Positions 10,485 to 20,344 of a DNA stretch of 64,000 nucleotides are shown here, piece by piece (positions within the stretch are counted from its first letter, which is position 1; each line of letters begins with the position of its first letter). This stretch comes from Phaseolus vulgaris (lineage: Eukaryota > Streptophyta > Magnoliopsida > Fabales > Fabaceae), in the NCBI RefSeq assembly GCF_000499845.2, contig NC_023758.2:22681366-22745365 (forward strand), in the 5' to 3' direction. The notes below the pieces were generated by a model that saw only the letters and a program-made list of their open reading frames with translations, made no database searches and was not told the origin of the DNA. The position numbers and the translations under genes are program-made.

Positions 10485-12149
10485 ACACCTTTCCTTAGGA
10501 AGCCATTTGGCCAATCCTTTAGGAACAAGATATCTCCTAGCCTTACATGTTCTAGATACATGACCAGATTTCATACAATAAAAACATGTTGCAGTATGCA
10601 TTGTTTTTGAATTACTAAAAGAGGAAAAACCTGTTTTGGAAGGAACAAAGAAACTTGACAGCCTTTTCACATTGCCTTTCATTCCAGGATTATATCCTAA
10701 ACCATTTTTGTTGAAAACAGCATTCTGTGAACCTAATAATGTTTCAAGATTTTCTCTTCCCTTAGTGAAATTTGAAAGTGTTTTTAACAAATACTCAACC
10801 TGTTTTTCCAGCTTTTTGCAATTATCACAAGTTTTAATTGATGCATGCAAACATGTCAATTCAAGACTAATTAATTCAGTTTTAGCTTTGTGCAGTTCTT
10901 CTTCAAGAGCTTTGACCTTTGGTTCAAGTACCTTATTTACTTTATTCAATATGTTGCACATTACAGCCAACCTGTTTGCTTCATCATGAGTTTCCTTAAA
11001 GGCTAATAGCAGTTGATCATAGTTTTCAGAATCGGTGGAGAAATTACTTACTGAGTCAGAGTTGGATCCCTCATCATTCACCATGAAGCAAAGATTTGCT
11101 TTTTCACTTTCAGTTGAGGAATCACTGGATGAGGATACATCCTTTTCTTCCCATGAGATATATGCTCTTCTACCTTTCCCTTTGTCACTTCTCTTGCTTG
11201 CTGATTTTTCTTTACTTTGATTGTTTGGACAATCATCTTTTATATGACCTGTTTTACCACATCCAAAGCACGTGTAATTGGAAGAATTTGAATCAGTAGG
11301 TTGTTTGGAATACCTCTTTCTATACTGAGTTCTGTCACGGTTTTTCTTTCTAAGAAATCTGCTGAATTTCCTGGTGAGCAGACTCACAGTCTCATCATGT
11401 TCTGGATCACCTTCTTCCTCACTTGTATCATGTTCTATGGTAGTTTTCAGAGCAATTCCTTTGGCCTTCTTTTCCACTGTTTCTTGTTCTTTCAATCTTT
11501 TCAGCTCAATTTCATGTTCTATCAGCTTTCCAAATAGTGCAACAGTGGACATCTTGGATAAATCTCTGGATTCTGAGATTGTTGTTACCTTAGGCTGCCA
11601 GCTCCTATCAAGACATTTTAATACCTTAATGTTAAGCTCTTCCTTGTCAAAGACTTTATCAAGGCCAGTGAGGTGATTTACAATGTGTGTAAATTGTTTC
11701 TGCACATCTGCAATACTTTCTTCAGATTGCATTCTGAACAGCTCATACTCCTGAATTAGTGAGTGCTTCCTTGCCCGTTTCACATCATCAGTTCCTTCAT
11801 GAGTCACCTCTAGTACATCCCACATCTCCTTTGCTGAGTTACATTGAGAGACTCTAAAGAACTCATCCATATTCAGTGCAGATGTAATGATATTCTTGGC
11901 TAAAGAGTCATATTGGGCCTTTTTCTTCTCAGTTTCACTCCATTCAGACCAAGACTTCTTTATTGTTTCATCTTTGACAACCTGCATTGGTATAAAAGGT
12001 CCACTGACCACTGCATCCCAGATTCCCATGTCAATAGATTCCATAAAGATCTTCATCCTGATTTTCCATAAAGCATAGTTAACACCACCAAACATAGGAG
12101 GTCTATTAATAGATGCACCTTCAGCAAAAGGCATTTTATACTCAGACAT
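10482..12149 (-). CDS. gag: Sirevirus gag polyprotein
   Basis: I place the start at the ATG at 12149 (MSEYKMPFAEG). An upstream ATG at 12224 would begin inside the LTR and read through the primer site, so it is unlikely. The product is about 555 aa. Domains in order: DUF4219-like N-terminus (FGGVNYALWKIRMKIFM), UBN2-type gag domain, a CCHC zinc knuckle (CFGCGKTGHIKDDC) near the middle, an acidic Ser-rich stretch, a coiled-coil-like region rich in Lys, Leu and Glu (KVLEPKVKALEEELHKAK), and a second CCHC knuckle (CFYCMKSGHVSRTC) close to the C-terminus. It forms the virus-like particle and binds the element RNA. A long gag with a coiled coil fits Sireviruses. Confidence 0.92.
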   Translation of the reverse strand: MSEYKMPFAEGASINRPPMFGGVNYALWKIRMKIFMESIDMGIWDAVVSGPFIPMQVVKDETIKKSWSEWSETEKKKAQYDSLAKNIITSALNMDEFFRVSQCNSAKEMWDVLEVTHEGTDDVKRARKHSLIQEYELFRMQSEESIADVQKQFTHIVNHLTGLDKVFDKEELNIKVLKCLDRSWQPKVTTISESRDLSKMSTVALFGKLIEHEIELKRLKEQETVEKKAKGIALKTTIEHDTSEEEGDPEHDETVSLLTRKFSRFLRKKNRDRTQYRKRYSKQPTDSNSSNYTCFGCGKTGHIKDDCPNNQSKEKSASKRSDKGKGRRAYISWEEKDVSSSSDSSTESEKANLCFMVNDEGSNSDSVSNFSTDSENYDQLLLAFKETHDEANRLAVMCNILNKVNKVLEPKVKALEEELHKAKTELISLELTCLHASIKTCDNCKKLEKQVEYLLKTLSNFTKGRENLETLLGSQNAVFNKNGLGYNPGMKGNVKRLSSFFVPSKTGFSSFSNSKTMHTATCFYCMKSGHVSRTCKARRYLVPKGLAKWLPKERC

Positions 12150-12181
12150 CATACACACACTTGAGCAAAATACAAGCCCTA

Positions 12182-12194
12182 GCTCTTGATACCA
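12182..12194 (-). other. Primer-binding site (tRNA-iMet type)
   Basis: The coding strand reads TGGTATCAAGAGC two bases inside the 5' LTR. This matches the initiator-Met tRNA 3' end pattern typical of plant Copia elements (TGGTATC). Confidence 0.88.
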
Positions 12195-12196
12195 AT

Positions 12197-14021
12197 TGTT
12201 GGGTCTATTAGTGTCTAAGTTCAAGAGGGGAGGGGTGAATTGAGCTTATAAAATTTTCGCAAGAACACACAATTTTTCAGTATTCCAGAGGCAAAAAGAA
12301 CAGATTGTTTTTACATGAAACAGATTGATTTTTCAGAGCAGTCTTGGCACAATTTGAATTTTGTTCAATGTAAAATTGTGTTCAACAAGAAATATAACAG
12401 AACCAGATCAGCTTAATATTGTGAGGATGAAGGATATAGCTATGCTTAGAAATCAATCAAAGGTTACACAACACAAGGTTTCAAGAAGTATAATCCTTTC
12501 TCAGGTTTTAATGAATGATCAGTTTGTTCACAATTCACTTAAACCATTATATGCAGCAACCTTGTTTATGATCAGAAAACTTTAACAAATCAGGAAGAAC
12601 AGTTTTCACTTAACCCAGAATTAACAGATTCAATTTAAAAAGAACAGATTTAGTTCTTGACAGAATTAAGCAAAAACCAGAAAAGAGTGCAGGGATGAGA
12701 ATACAAGATACACACGTTTTTATACTGGTTCACTCATACAGAGCTACATCCAGTCTCACCTTACCCCAAGGTGGAATTCACTAAAAAACAGTACCAATCA
12801 CTTACAAAACCAGCAGTTCTTGAACACTACAAGAACACCATACACAATGCTGAAAAACCCTATTTCAGCACACCTTGCACTCCAAGAAACCCTATCAAGG
12901 AGTGACTAACACTTACACCTTTACAAAACAGAATAAAGGAAAGATTACACCTGAAAAGAAGATGCAAGAACTCAAAACCAGTAGTTCAATTTGCTGCAGA
13001 ACTGCACCAGCACCTTCACCAAGATTCAAGGTTTCCTAGAACAAGCACACTTGAAAATCTCTTTGGAAAACCTTTCAAAAACTCTTTCAATCCTTCTTCT
13101 CACATGGAAATTGTTTGATCTCTGTCAAAAGCGTAATTCCTCAGCACTAATTCATGTGAGAGAGACTTTTCTTTATATAGAAAACAGTTTCTAACTTCTT
13201 TTCAAAAAACAGTTGAAAAGCAGTTAAGAAAACAACAGATTCAGTTTTGAACTTAACAGATTTATTTTGTTGAAACTGCCAACTCAGCTTAACAGAAATA
13301 ACTGTCTGAGTGGTACCTTTGGTGCCCTAACTAACTTGTGAAAAACCTTTCAGCAGACCAAAGAATAAACCTGTTCTTTCACAGTAAAACAGATTAAAGT
13401 ATAACACACAAGCCAGCTCATCTTAACTGAAATAACGAACTGAGCTTTCCCTTGGTGCCTTAACAGAAATTTAGAAAAGCCTTTTAACAGAGAAGAAATA
13501 AACAGATTCTTTCTCCATAAAACAGATTTATTTGTGTACTGTTTTAAAACTGTTAAAACCATTTTAAAAAGCTTTTCAAAAACCATTTAACGAAAGCCTT
13601 TTTAAAAGAGAAGAAATAAACAGATTCTTTCTCCATAAAACAGATTTATTTGTGTACTGTTTTAAAACTGTTAAAAACATTTTAAAAAGCTTTTCAAAAA
13701 CCATTTAACGAAAGCCTTTTTAACAGAGAAGAAATAAACAGATTCTTTCTCCATAAAACAGATTTATTTGTGTACTGTTTTAAAACTGTTAAAAACATTT
13801 TAAAAGGCTTTTCAAAAACCATTTAACCACATCATGTGCTTGATCTAGACTTGGTTAGGCATCTAGGATAGGTTACACAGCAAAAGGCAATCATGCACAC
13901 TTACAAGCCTAATTACAAATGAATCTAAAAACCTATTACAATCTTCAAAGCACTCAAGTCATTTTCTTCATCAAACACACATCAAGTCTTGGTAGGGAAG
14001 AAGCTTCCTCCAGCTTCAACA
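12197..14021 (-). repeat. Sirevirus 5' LTR
   Basis: 1825 bp, same boundaries and length as the 3' LTR at 3333-5157. On the - strand it should carry the promoter and transcription start. It includes the 118-bp tandem array at about 13473-13826. Confidence 0.95.
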
Positions 14022-14226
14022 ATATAATATATATATATATATATATTTCATATACAAAAAACACAAACTACATGTATATAATATCAATCATATTAAGACC
14101 ACTAAAATGTTTAAACTCCTCAATCATCTGAAACACAATTTCCACTTAGCCAATTCATAAAAATAATGTCCAAGTCCAATTTTACGAGATTGAATTGCAT
14201 AATTTTACAAAGATGACCGCGCAACA
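14022..14226 (-). repeat. LINE 3' end, inner half
   Basis: Continues the LINE-like copy of 3105-3332 beyond the Sirevirus. It starts with the target duplication ATATA and an expanded (AT)n tract (14022-14047). Homologous in inverted orientation to about 35170-35335 (shared landmarks AATTTCCACTTAG, ATAATGTCCAAGTCCAA, GAGATTGAA). Confidence 0.6.
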
Positions 14227-14294
14227 TCAATATGTTGCACTCAATCTCAATTATTTGTAATAATCACTAGTACAAAAATAAGAATCAATGACAA

Positions 14295-14470
14295 CTTACT
14301 ATGACGGGTGTAGTTTACCTGTCATAAAAAATTGTGCGGTTGACATTTTTGTAATAATCGTAAAGTTTATTATGACGGTTAAAATTAAAACTAACATAGT
14401 AAGTATTTACTATGTCTATTCAGGGTAGAACCGTCATAATAATTCTTTACTATGTCATTTTTCATTTGAA
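14295..14470. repeat. Left CACTA subterminal repeats
   Basis: Motifs such as TTACTATGACGG, TTATGACGGTT, CCGTCATAATA and TTTACTATGTC recur every 15-40 bp in both directions. They match the set at the right end and are the probable transposase-binding region. Confidence 0.75.
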
Positions 14471-14578
14471 CTTACATAATAAATACTTTAACTTATTTTA
14501 TTTATTTTTTAAAATAATATTTTTTTTAATTTTTGGGGCTTTCGCACTTTTCTCTTCTCCTTTCACACAATTATTTTT

Positions 14579-15130
14579 TTGAATCTTAGGACTTCCGCGC
14601 GCTTCTCTTCTCCTTCCACACTACGCAGTGCTGAAGCTTCTCTTCTCCTCCTACACTACGCAGCGCTGAAGCTTCTCTTCTCCTTCTACACTAACTACAC
14701 AACGCTGAAGCTTCTCTTCTCCTGCCATCCTTCCGCTTGTTTGGTTCAATCTGATGCGTTTCCCATTTTCTCCGAAATTGAAACTTCATTTTCCATTTTT
14801 TTTCCTTTTTTCTTGAATCCCTAAATACTTCTTTTCCTTCGTGCAGTATTCATGGTTCACTCCTTCTCCTTTAATTTTGTAGCTTTGTGCGGTTTCAGGT
14901 TCGATGCGTTTTGCTTGTGCTACGAATGCGTTTGCAATTTTTTGAAACTGAGAATGTGTTTTTGCTGTTGTATTGAAATTTTCGAGTGCTGAACTTAGTC
15001 TTTCATTGTTATCTGCTATTAGGTCTTGGACTTGAATTGAATTATTATTGCATAGTGTCATATTAGCTCTGTTTTTATCTTTCTGAATTCGTCGACAGAT
15101 AATGAAATTTAGAAACAATGTGACGTATCA
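14579..15130 (+). other. Pyrimidine-rich segment inside CACTA, possibly captured
   Basis: Less AT-rich than its surroundings, with three short tandem units of about 35-39 bp (GCTGAAGCTTCTCTTCTCCT at 14630, 14665 and 14704). It then runs into T/C-rich sequence resembling a 5' UTR or promoter-proximal exon. No convincing protein was found. It may be the 5' part of a captured gene, but this is uncertain. Confidence 0.35.
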
Positions 15131-15294
15131 ACACCATAAAAACCAAGTGTGTCGGAGTCTGTGTTGTCAAAGAGACCCTTCACCTTTGGTACAAACTGGC
15201 AATTTATCATATAAGAGCCTTCTGAATTATTAGAGACATGAAAATGACGTGAGAGATAATGAAATTTGGAAAAAAAAAAGCCTATTCGACATTC

Positions 15295-16051
15295 TGATAA
15301 GTGCCTAATTTCAGTAATATTTCATATTAAAATATAGGCACTTATGAAGATTTATTGCTAATTTACATATAAAATAATCCCTAATTTATGAATTTATACC
15401 TTTTTACATTTTTTAGGATCTTTATTTGAATAAGAGTATTTTATTCCAAAATTTGGTGTTAATTGCAGATTTCTAAGGAAGATTGGAGATTTGGATTAAA
15501 GATGAATGATTTGAGCTAAAAAGATAAAGATAGAAGGTCCCATAATGGAAAAAGATGCAAAGAAAGATTGGGCCTTTTTTATGTTTTATCATTTAGCCCA
15601 TTAGCGCGACACAATAAACAACCTAACCCTAGAAAACTAGGATAAATAGAGGGCTAGAGGCTCAACCTTAGTGTGCCAGATTGAGAGGAAAACACCATAG
15701 AGTGAATTGTAACCCAATTGGGAGGATGGAAGGTGCTAGAAGTATGCGTGGCTAATTCTACCCTTTGGGGTTGGGAGTAATCTGCTCAAACTCTTATGTA
15801 TTGAGGTGATATCTTATATATTAATATTCAGTTCTTGTTCATTATTGGTATTGTTGTTTTACTTTTAACTTTCCGTGACAAATTGAGAATCTTAAATCTG
15901 ACCGGGAGGTATTTTAGGGTTGGGACCTAAACAACAATACTTAACATATTTGAATGCTAGGAATAAACTTGGAATGTTAATTGCTATTAAACGTCTGAGC
16001 TTCGTTCTAAGTTGTTCTTATAATTATGCGAGGGATCGATAGTTAGGGGAC
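15295..16051 (+). repeat. Left arm of 757-bp inverted repeat
   Basis: Reverse complement of 18431-19189 at high identity, starting TGATAAGTGCC and ending at GTTAGGGGA. Together the arms could form a hairpin with a stem of about 750 bp. Confidence 0.88.
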
Positions 16052-16053
16052 AT

Positions 16054-18765
16054 CCGCGTTTGTCAGAAGTAATAATTGTCCCTAAGGACGGATATCGATC
16101 CCACAAGGAACAGTGAATTATCAAGTACGATAATCGCTAAATATAAAAATAGAACAATTAAAAGAGTTTTGAATTAATTGTGTTGGCACTGATCAATAAG
16201 AAAACAGACAAAGGAATTAGTTGTTTCAATTGGAAAAATAAGGATTAGTTTTCTCTCTCTCACTTCAAGTATTTTGATTAGCATGTTAATATTAAGTTCT
16301 TTGATTGAAATTGATGCCCTTATAAAAATCATTTATATCGATTCCTCACATATAAAATCCTTAAGAATGTCCCCTAACTATCGATCCCTCGCATAATTAT
16401 AAGAACAACTTAGAACGAAGCTCAGACGTTTAATAGCAATTAACATTTCAAGTCTATTCCTAGCACTCAAATATGATAAGTATTGTTGTTTAGGTCTGAA
16501 CCCTAAAAATACCTCCCGGTCAGATTTAAGATTCTCAATTTGTCACAGAAAGTTAAAAGTAAAACAACAATACCAATAATCAACCAAGAACTGAATATTA
16601 ATATATAAGATATCACCTCAATACATAAGAGTTTGAGCAGATTACTCCTAACCCCAAAGGGTAGAATTAGCCACGCATACTTCTAGCACCTTCCATTCTC
16701 CCAATTGCAAAAACTTGATGACTTTTTACGGGAAGTGCACCGCGTTTGTCAGAAGTAATAATTGTCCCTAAGGACGGATATCGATCCCACAAGGAACAGT
16801 GAATTATCAAGTACGATAATCGCTAAATATAAAAATAGAACAATTAAAAGAGTTTTGAATTAATTGTGTTGGCACTGATCAATAAGAAAACAGACAAAGG
16901 AATTAGTTGTTTCAATTGGAAAAATAAGGATTAGTTTTCTCTCTCTCACTCTCAAGTATTTTGATTAGCATGTTAATATTAAGTTCTTTGATTGAAATTG
17001 ATGCCCGTATAAAAATCATTTATATCGATTCCTCGCATATAAAATCCTTAAGAATGTCCCCTAACTATCGATCCCTCGCATAATTATAAGAACAACTTAG
17101 AACGAAGCTCAGACGTTTAATAGCAATTAACATTTCAAGTCTATTCCTAGCACTCAAATATGATAAGTATTGTTGTTTAGGTCCGAACCCTAAAAATACC
17201 TCCCGGTCAGATTTAAGATTCTCAATTTGTCACAGAAAGTTAAAAGTAAAACAACAATACCAATAATCAACCAAGAACTGAATATTAATATATAAGATAT
17301 CACCTCAATACATAAGAGTTTGAGCAGATTACTCCTAACCCCAAATGGTAGAATTAGCCACGCATACTTCTAGCACCTTCCATTCTCCCAATTGCAAAAA
17401 CTTGATGACTTTTTACGGGAAGTGCACCGCGTTTGTCAGAAGTAATAATTGTCCCTAAGGACGGATATCGATCCCACAAGGAACAGTGAATTATCAAGTA
17501 CGATAATCGCTAAATATAAAAATAGAACAATTAAAAGAGTTTTGAATTAATTGTGTTGGCACTGATCAATAAGAAAACAGACAAAGGAATTAGTTGTTTC
17601 AATTGGAAAAATAAGGATTAGTTTTATCTCTCTCACTCTCAAGTATTTTGATTAGCATGTTAATATTAAGTTCTTTGATTGAAATTGATGCCCGTATAAA
17701 AATCATTTATATCGATTCCTCGCATATAAAATCCTTAAGAATGTCCCCTAACTATCGATCCCTCGCATAATTATAAGAACAACTTAGAACGAAGCTCAGA
17801 CGTTTAATAGCAATTAACATTTCAAGTCTATTCCTAGCACTCAAATATGATAAGTATTGTTGTTTAGGTCCGAACCCTAAAAATACCTCCCGGTCAGATT
17901 TAAGATTCTCAATTTGTCACAGAAAGTTAAAAGTAAAACAACAATACCAATAATCAACCAAGAACTGAATATTAATATATAAGATATCACCTCAATACAT
18001 AAGAGTTTGAGCAGATTACTCCTAACCCCAAAGGGTAGAATTAGCCACGCATACTTCTAGCACCTTCCATTCTCCCAATTGCAAAAACTTGATGACTTTT
18101 TACGGGAAGTGCACCGCGTTTGTCAGAAGTAATAATTGTCCCTAAGGACGGATATCGATCCCACAAGGAACAGTGAATTATCAAGTACGATAATCGCTAA
18201 ATATAAAAATAGAACAATTAAAAGAGTTTTGAATTAATTGTGTTGGCACTGATCAATAAGAAAACAGACAAAGGAATTAGTTGTTTCAATTGGAAAAATA
18301 AGGATTAGTTTTATCTCTCTCACTCTCAAGTATTTTGATTAGCATATCAATATTAAGTTCTTTGATTGAAATTGATGCCCGTATAAAAATCATTTATATC
18401 GATTCCTCGCATATAAAATCCTTAAGAATGTCCCCTAACTATCGATCCCTCGCATAATTATAAGAACAACTTAGAACGAAGCTCAGACGTTTAATAGCAA
18501 TTAACATTTCAAGTCTATTCCTAGCACTCAAATATGTTTAGTATTGTTGTTTAGGTCCGAACCCTAAAAATACCTCCCGGTCAGATTTAAGATTCTCAAT
18601 TTGTCACGGAAAGTTAAAAGTAAAACAACAATTCCAATTATCAACTAAGAACTGAATATTAATATATAAGATATCACCTCAATACATAAGAGTTTGAGCA
18701 TATTACTCCCAACCCCAAAGGGTAGAATTAGCCACGCATACTTCTAGCACCTTCCATTCTCCCAA
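16054..18765. repeat. 687-bp tandem array, about 3.9 copies
   Basis: Units begin CCGCGTTTGTCAGAAG at 16054, 16740, 17427 and 18114, a period of 686-687 bp. The last unit loses similarity near 18765, where the terminal arm sequence takes over (CCCAATTGGGTTAC replaces CCCAATTGCAAAAAC). Units differ from each other by only a few bases, so amplification or homogenisation was recent. Every unit contains part of the right inverted-repeat arm. Confidence 0.92.
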
Positions 18766-19189
18766 TTGGGTTACAATTCACTCTATGGTGTTTTCCTCTC
18801 AATCTGGCACACTAAGGTTGAGCCTCTAGCCCTCTATTTATCCTAGTTTTCTAAGGTTAGGTTGTTTATTGTGTCGCGCTAATGGGATAAATGATAAAAC
18901 ATAAAAAAGTGCCCAATCTTTCTTTGCATCTTTTTCCATTCTGGGACCTTCTATCTTTAGCTTTTTAGCTCAAATCATTCATCTTTAATCCAAATCTCCA
19001 ATCTTCCTTAGAAATCTGCAATTAACACCAAATTTGGGAATAAAATACTTTTATTCAAATAAAGATCATAAAAAATGTAAAAAGGTATAAATTCATAAAT
19101 TAGGGATTATTTTATATGTAAATTAGCAATAAATCTTCATAAGTGCCTATATTTTAATATGAAATATTACTGAAATTAGACACTTATCA
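18431..19189 (-). repeat. Right arm of inverted repeat
   Basis: 759-bp partner of 15295-16051. Its first third is shared with the last tandem unit. It ends CACTTATCA at 19189 and is followed by the CTCTCTCT tract. Confidence 0.88.
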
Positions 19190-19366
19190 CTCTCTCTAAC
19201 TTAGAATCTTGTTTGTCCTCAAGCAAAGTAAATGAATATATTTGAATTTAAATATCAAACAGCTTAATTCACTAAATTAGGGATTATTTTATATGTAAAT
19301 TCGCAATAAATCTTCATAAGTGCCTATATTTTAATATGAAATATTATTGAAATTAGACACTTATCA
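19190..19366 (-). repeat. Internal remnant and truncated 5' LTR
   Basis: 19190-19264 holds the polypurine tract (CTCTCTCT on +) and the TTGTCCTCAAGCAAAG motif. About 19265-19366 repeats the outermost LTR sequence (compare 19090-19189) and ends CACTTATCA next to the CATTC duplication. This is where most of the element was deleted. Confidence 0.75.
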
Positions 19367-19481
19367 CATTCCTATAATATATTTTATCAGAAGTTTTCAT
19401 TGTTGTGTACTTTCCAGAGCCATTTTTGGCCACAACAACATTAGCTTGAGAAGCAGCAGTATTGGTGTGTGGAGATGCAGA

Positions 19482-19651
19482 TTAGTTGTTATAAATCACC
19501 TTTTCTTTGCAACTGAAGGTCACAGGAAATGCATGGAAGGTTATGGTGTGTGAATCATCGTAGTTCACTAATATGGTAATGGAAGGGAAGCTGCAGTTCT
19601 GGTCCAGTTCAGAATTATAGCCCCTGTACTCTGCATAATTATGCAACTTTG
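19482..19651 (-). pseudogene. 3' part of split secreted-protein-like gene fragment
   Basis: On the - strand this frame ends at the stop at 19482 and contains NYAEYRGYNSELDQNCSF. Once the Copia element and one copy of its CTTTG duplication are removed, the frame joins in phase to the frame at 27332-27567. A gene fragment inside the CACTA element was therefore open when the Copia element entered. The product is not recognised. Confidence 0.4.
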
Positions 19652-20331
19652 TGTTGTAAAAACAGAGCATGTATTGCAAAATAAAGTGCAGAAACAGAAA
19701 TAGAGGATGCGCAGAAAAACCCTAACTTCTTCATAGTGCCGTTGAAGGAAATCTCGGAAGCATGGGTGAAGTGGAGACAGTTTCCAAGTTGAAAATCAAA
19801 CGTTGCCCTTTCAACCTTGGATCGTGGCCGCACGAATCGGAAGTTGGGCGCCTCCGCACTGCTGGATTTTTGAACGTTGTAGATCGTTACGAGAGGAGTG
19901 GGAGGTTGACTCCTTCCTTCACGCTGGTCTTCCCTCTTCTGCGGCGACAACCTTGAACCCACTAGGGTTTGAAGAGGCGGCACCCTTGGGGGTTCTCCAT
20001 CTATAAATACCGCTTTCCCCTCTTCAGAAAACACATCTCTCACCCATTCTCTTCATCTCCTTCACCCACCGTGAATCACTTCTTCTTCCTCCCACCTTTT
20101 GATTTTTCTCTTTCTTCATTTATTATAATATTTTATTCATTTTTATGAGATATTGGGTTCATACTCCTTTTAAAGAGTTGCTTGCTAGTTCTGATCCTCG
20201 GAAATTACCGGAAATTTCCTGTTGTATCCTGGGGAACTGGCGGAATACACCGCGGATAAGTCTTTACGGACAATGATTACTCACTCCTCGGGAAATTACT
20301 TTTTGTTCGTTTTAAAGCCCTTTTAACTACA
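19652..20331 (+). repeat. Copia 5' LTR
   Basis: 680 bp, paired with 26647-27326. Its middle is GC-richer than the window. An antisense frame of about 134 codons is open in both LTRs, but I see no family likeness. Confidence 0.92.
20001..20011 (+). promoter_or_regulatory. LTR TATA box
   Basis: CTATAAATACC in the 5' LTR, matched at 26996-27006 in the 3' LTR. Placed 320-330 bp before the LTR end, as expected for the element's promoter. Confidence 0.6.
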
Positions 20332-20344
20332 ATCGTAAGGACTT

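Larger units (their letters stand above)
3333..14021 (-). mobile_element. Complete Sirevirus-like Ty1/Copia LTR retrotransposon
   Basis: A 10,689-bp element with its coding strand on -. Both LTRs are 1825 bp and run TGTTG...CAACA; the 5-bp target duplication ATATA lies at 3328-3332 and 14022-14026. A tRNA-iMet-type primer site sits next to the 5' LTR (12182-12194) and a polypurine tract next to the 3' LTR (5158-5168). The order gag, protease, integrase, reverse transcriptase, RNase H is that of Copia. The long gag, an extra ORF between pol and the 3' LTR, and duplicated polypurine-like motifs point to the Sirevirus lineage. By eye the LTRs differ at only about six positions (around 0.3%), so insertion is recent. 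Pol is open throughout, but two stops separate gag from pol and the extra ORF has a frame break. Confidence 0.95.
15295..19366 (-). mobile_element. Deleted LTR (Gypsy-like) element with palindromic LTR
   Basis: Bounded by TGATAAGTG and CACTTATCA with a 5-bp duplication CATTC at 15290-15294 and 19367-19371. On the - strand it reads: about 100 bp of a truncated 5' LTR (19366 to about 19265), a short internal remnant (19264-19190) and a full 3895-bp 3' LTR (19189-15295). The remnant carries CTTTGCTTGAGGACAAACAA followed by a purine tract AGAGAGAG abutting the LTR. This is a signature of the 3' end of plant Athila/Tat-type Gypsy elements. All coding sequence is lost. The clade is inferred from that signature and not from protein. 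Confidence 0.8.

Noticed and set aside
12150..12224. Upstream ATG at 12224 as gag start
   Set aside because: It would place the gag N-terminus inside the LTR and across the primer-binding site; the ATG at 12149 starts the conserved gag sequence.
16054..18765. Regularly spaced repeats as a possible CRISPR-like or satellite array
   Set aside because: The unit is 687 bp with no spacer structure, in a plant genome, and lies inside an LTR with its own boundaries and target duplication.
15295..19189. Foldback DNA transposon as an alternative for the inverted repeat
   Set aside because: The outer duplication CATTC is at 19367-19371, not at 19190, and the adjacent purine tract and Gypsy-type motif fit an LTR better.
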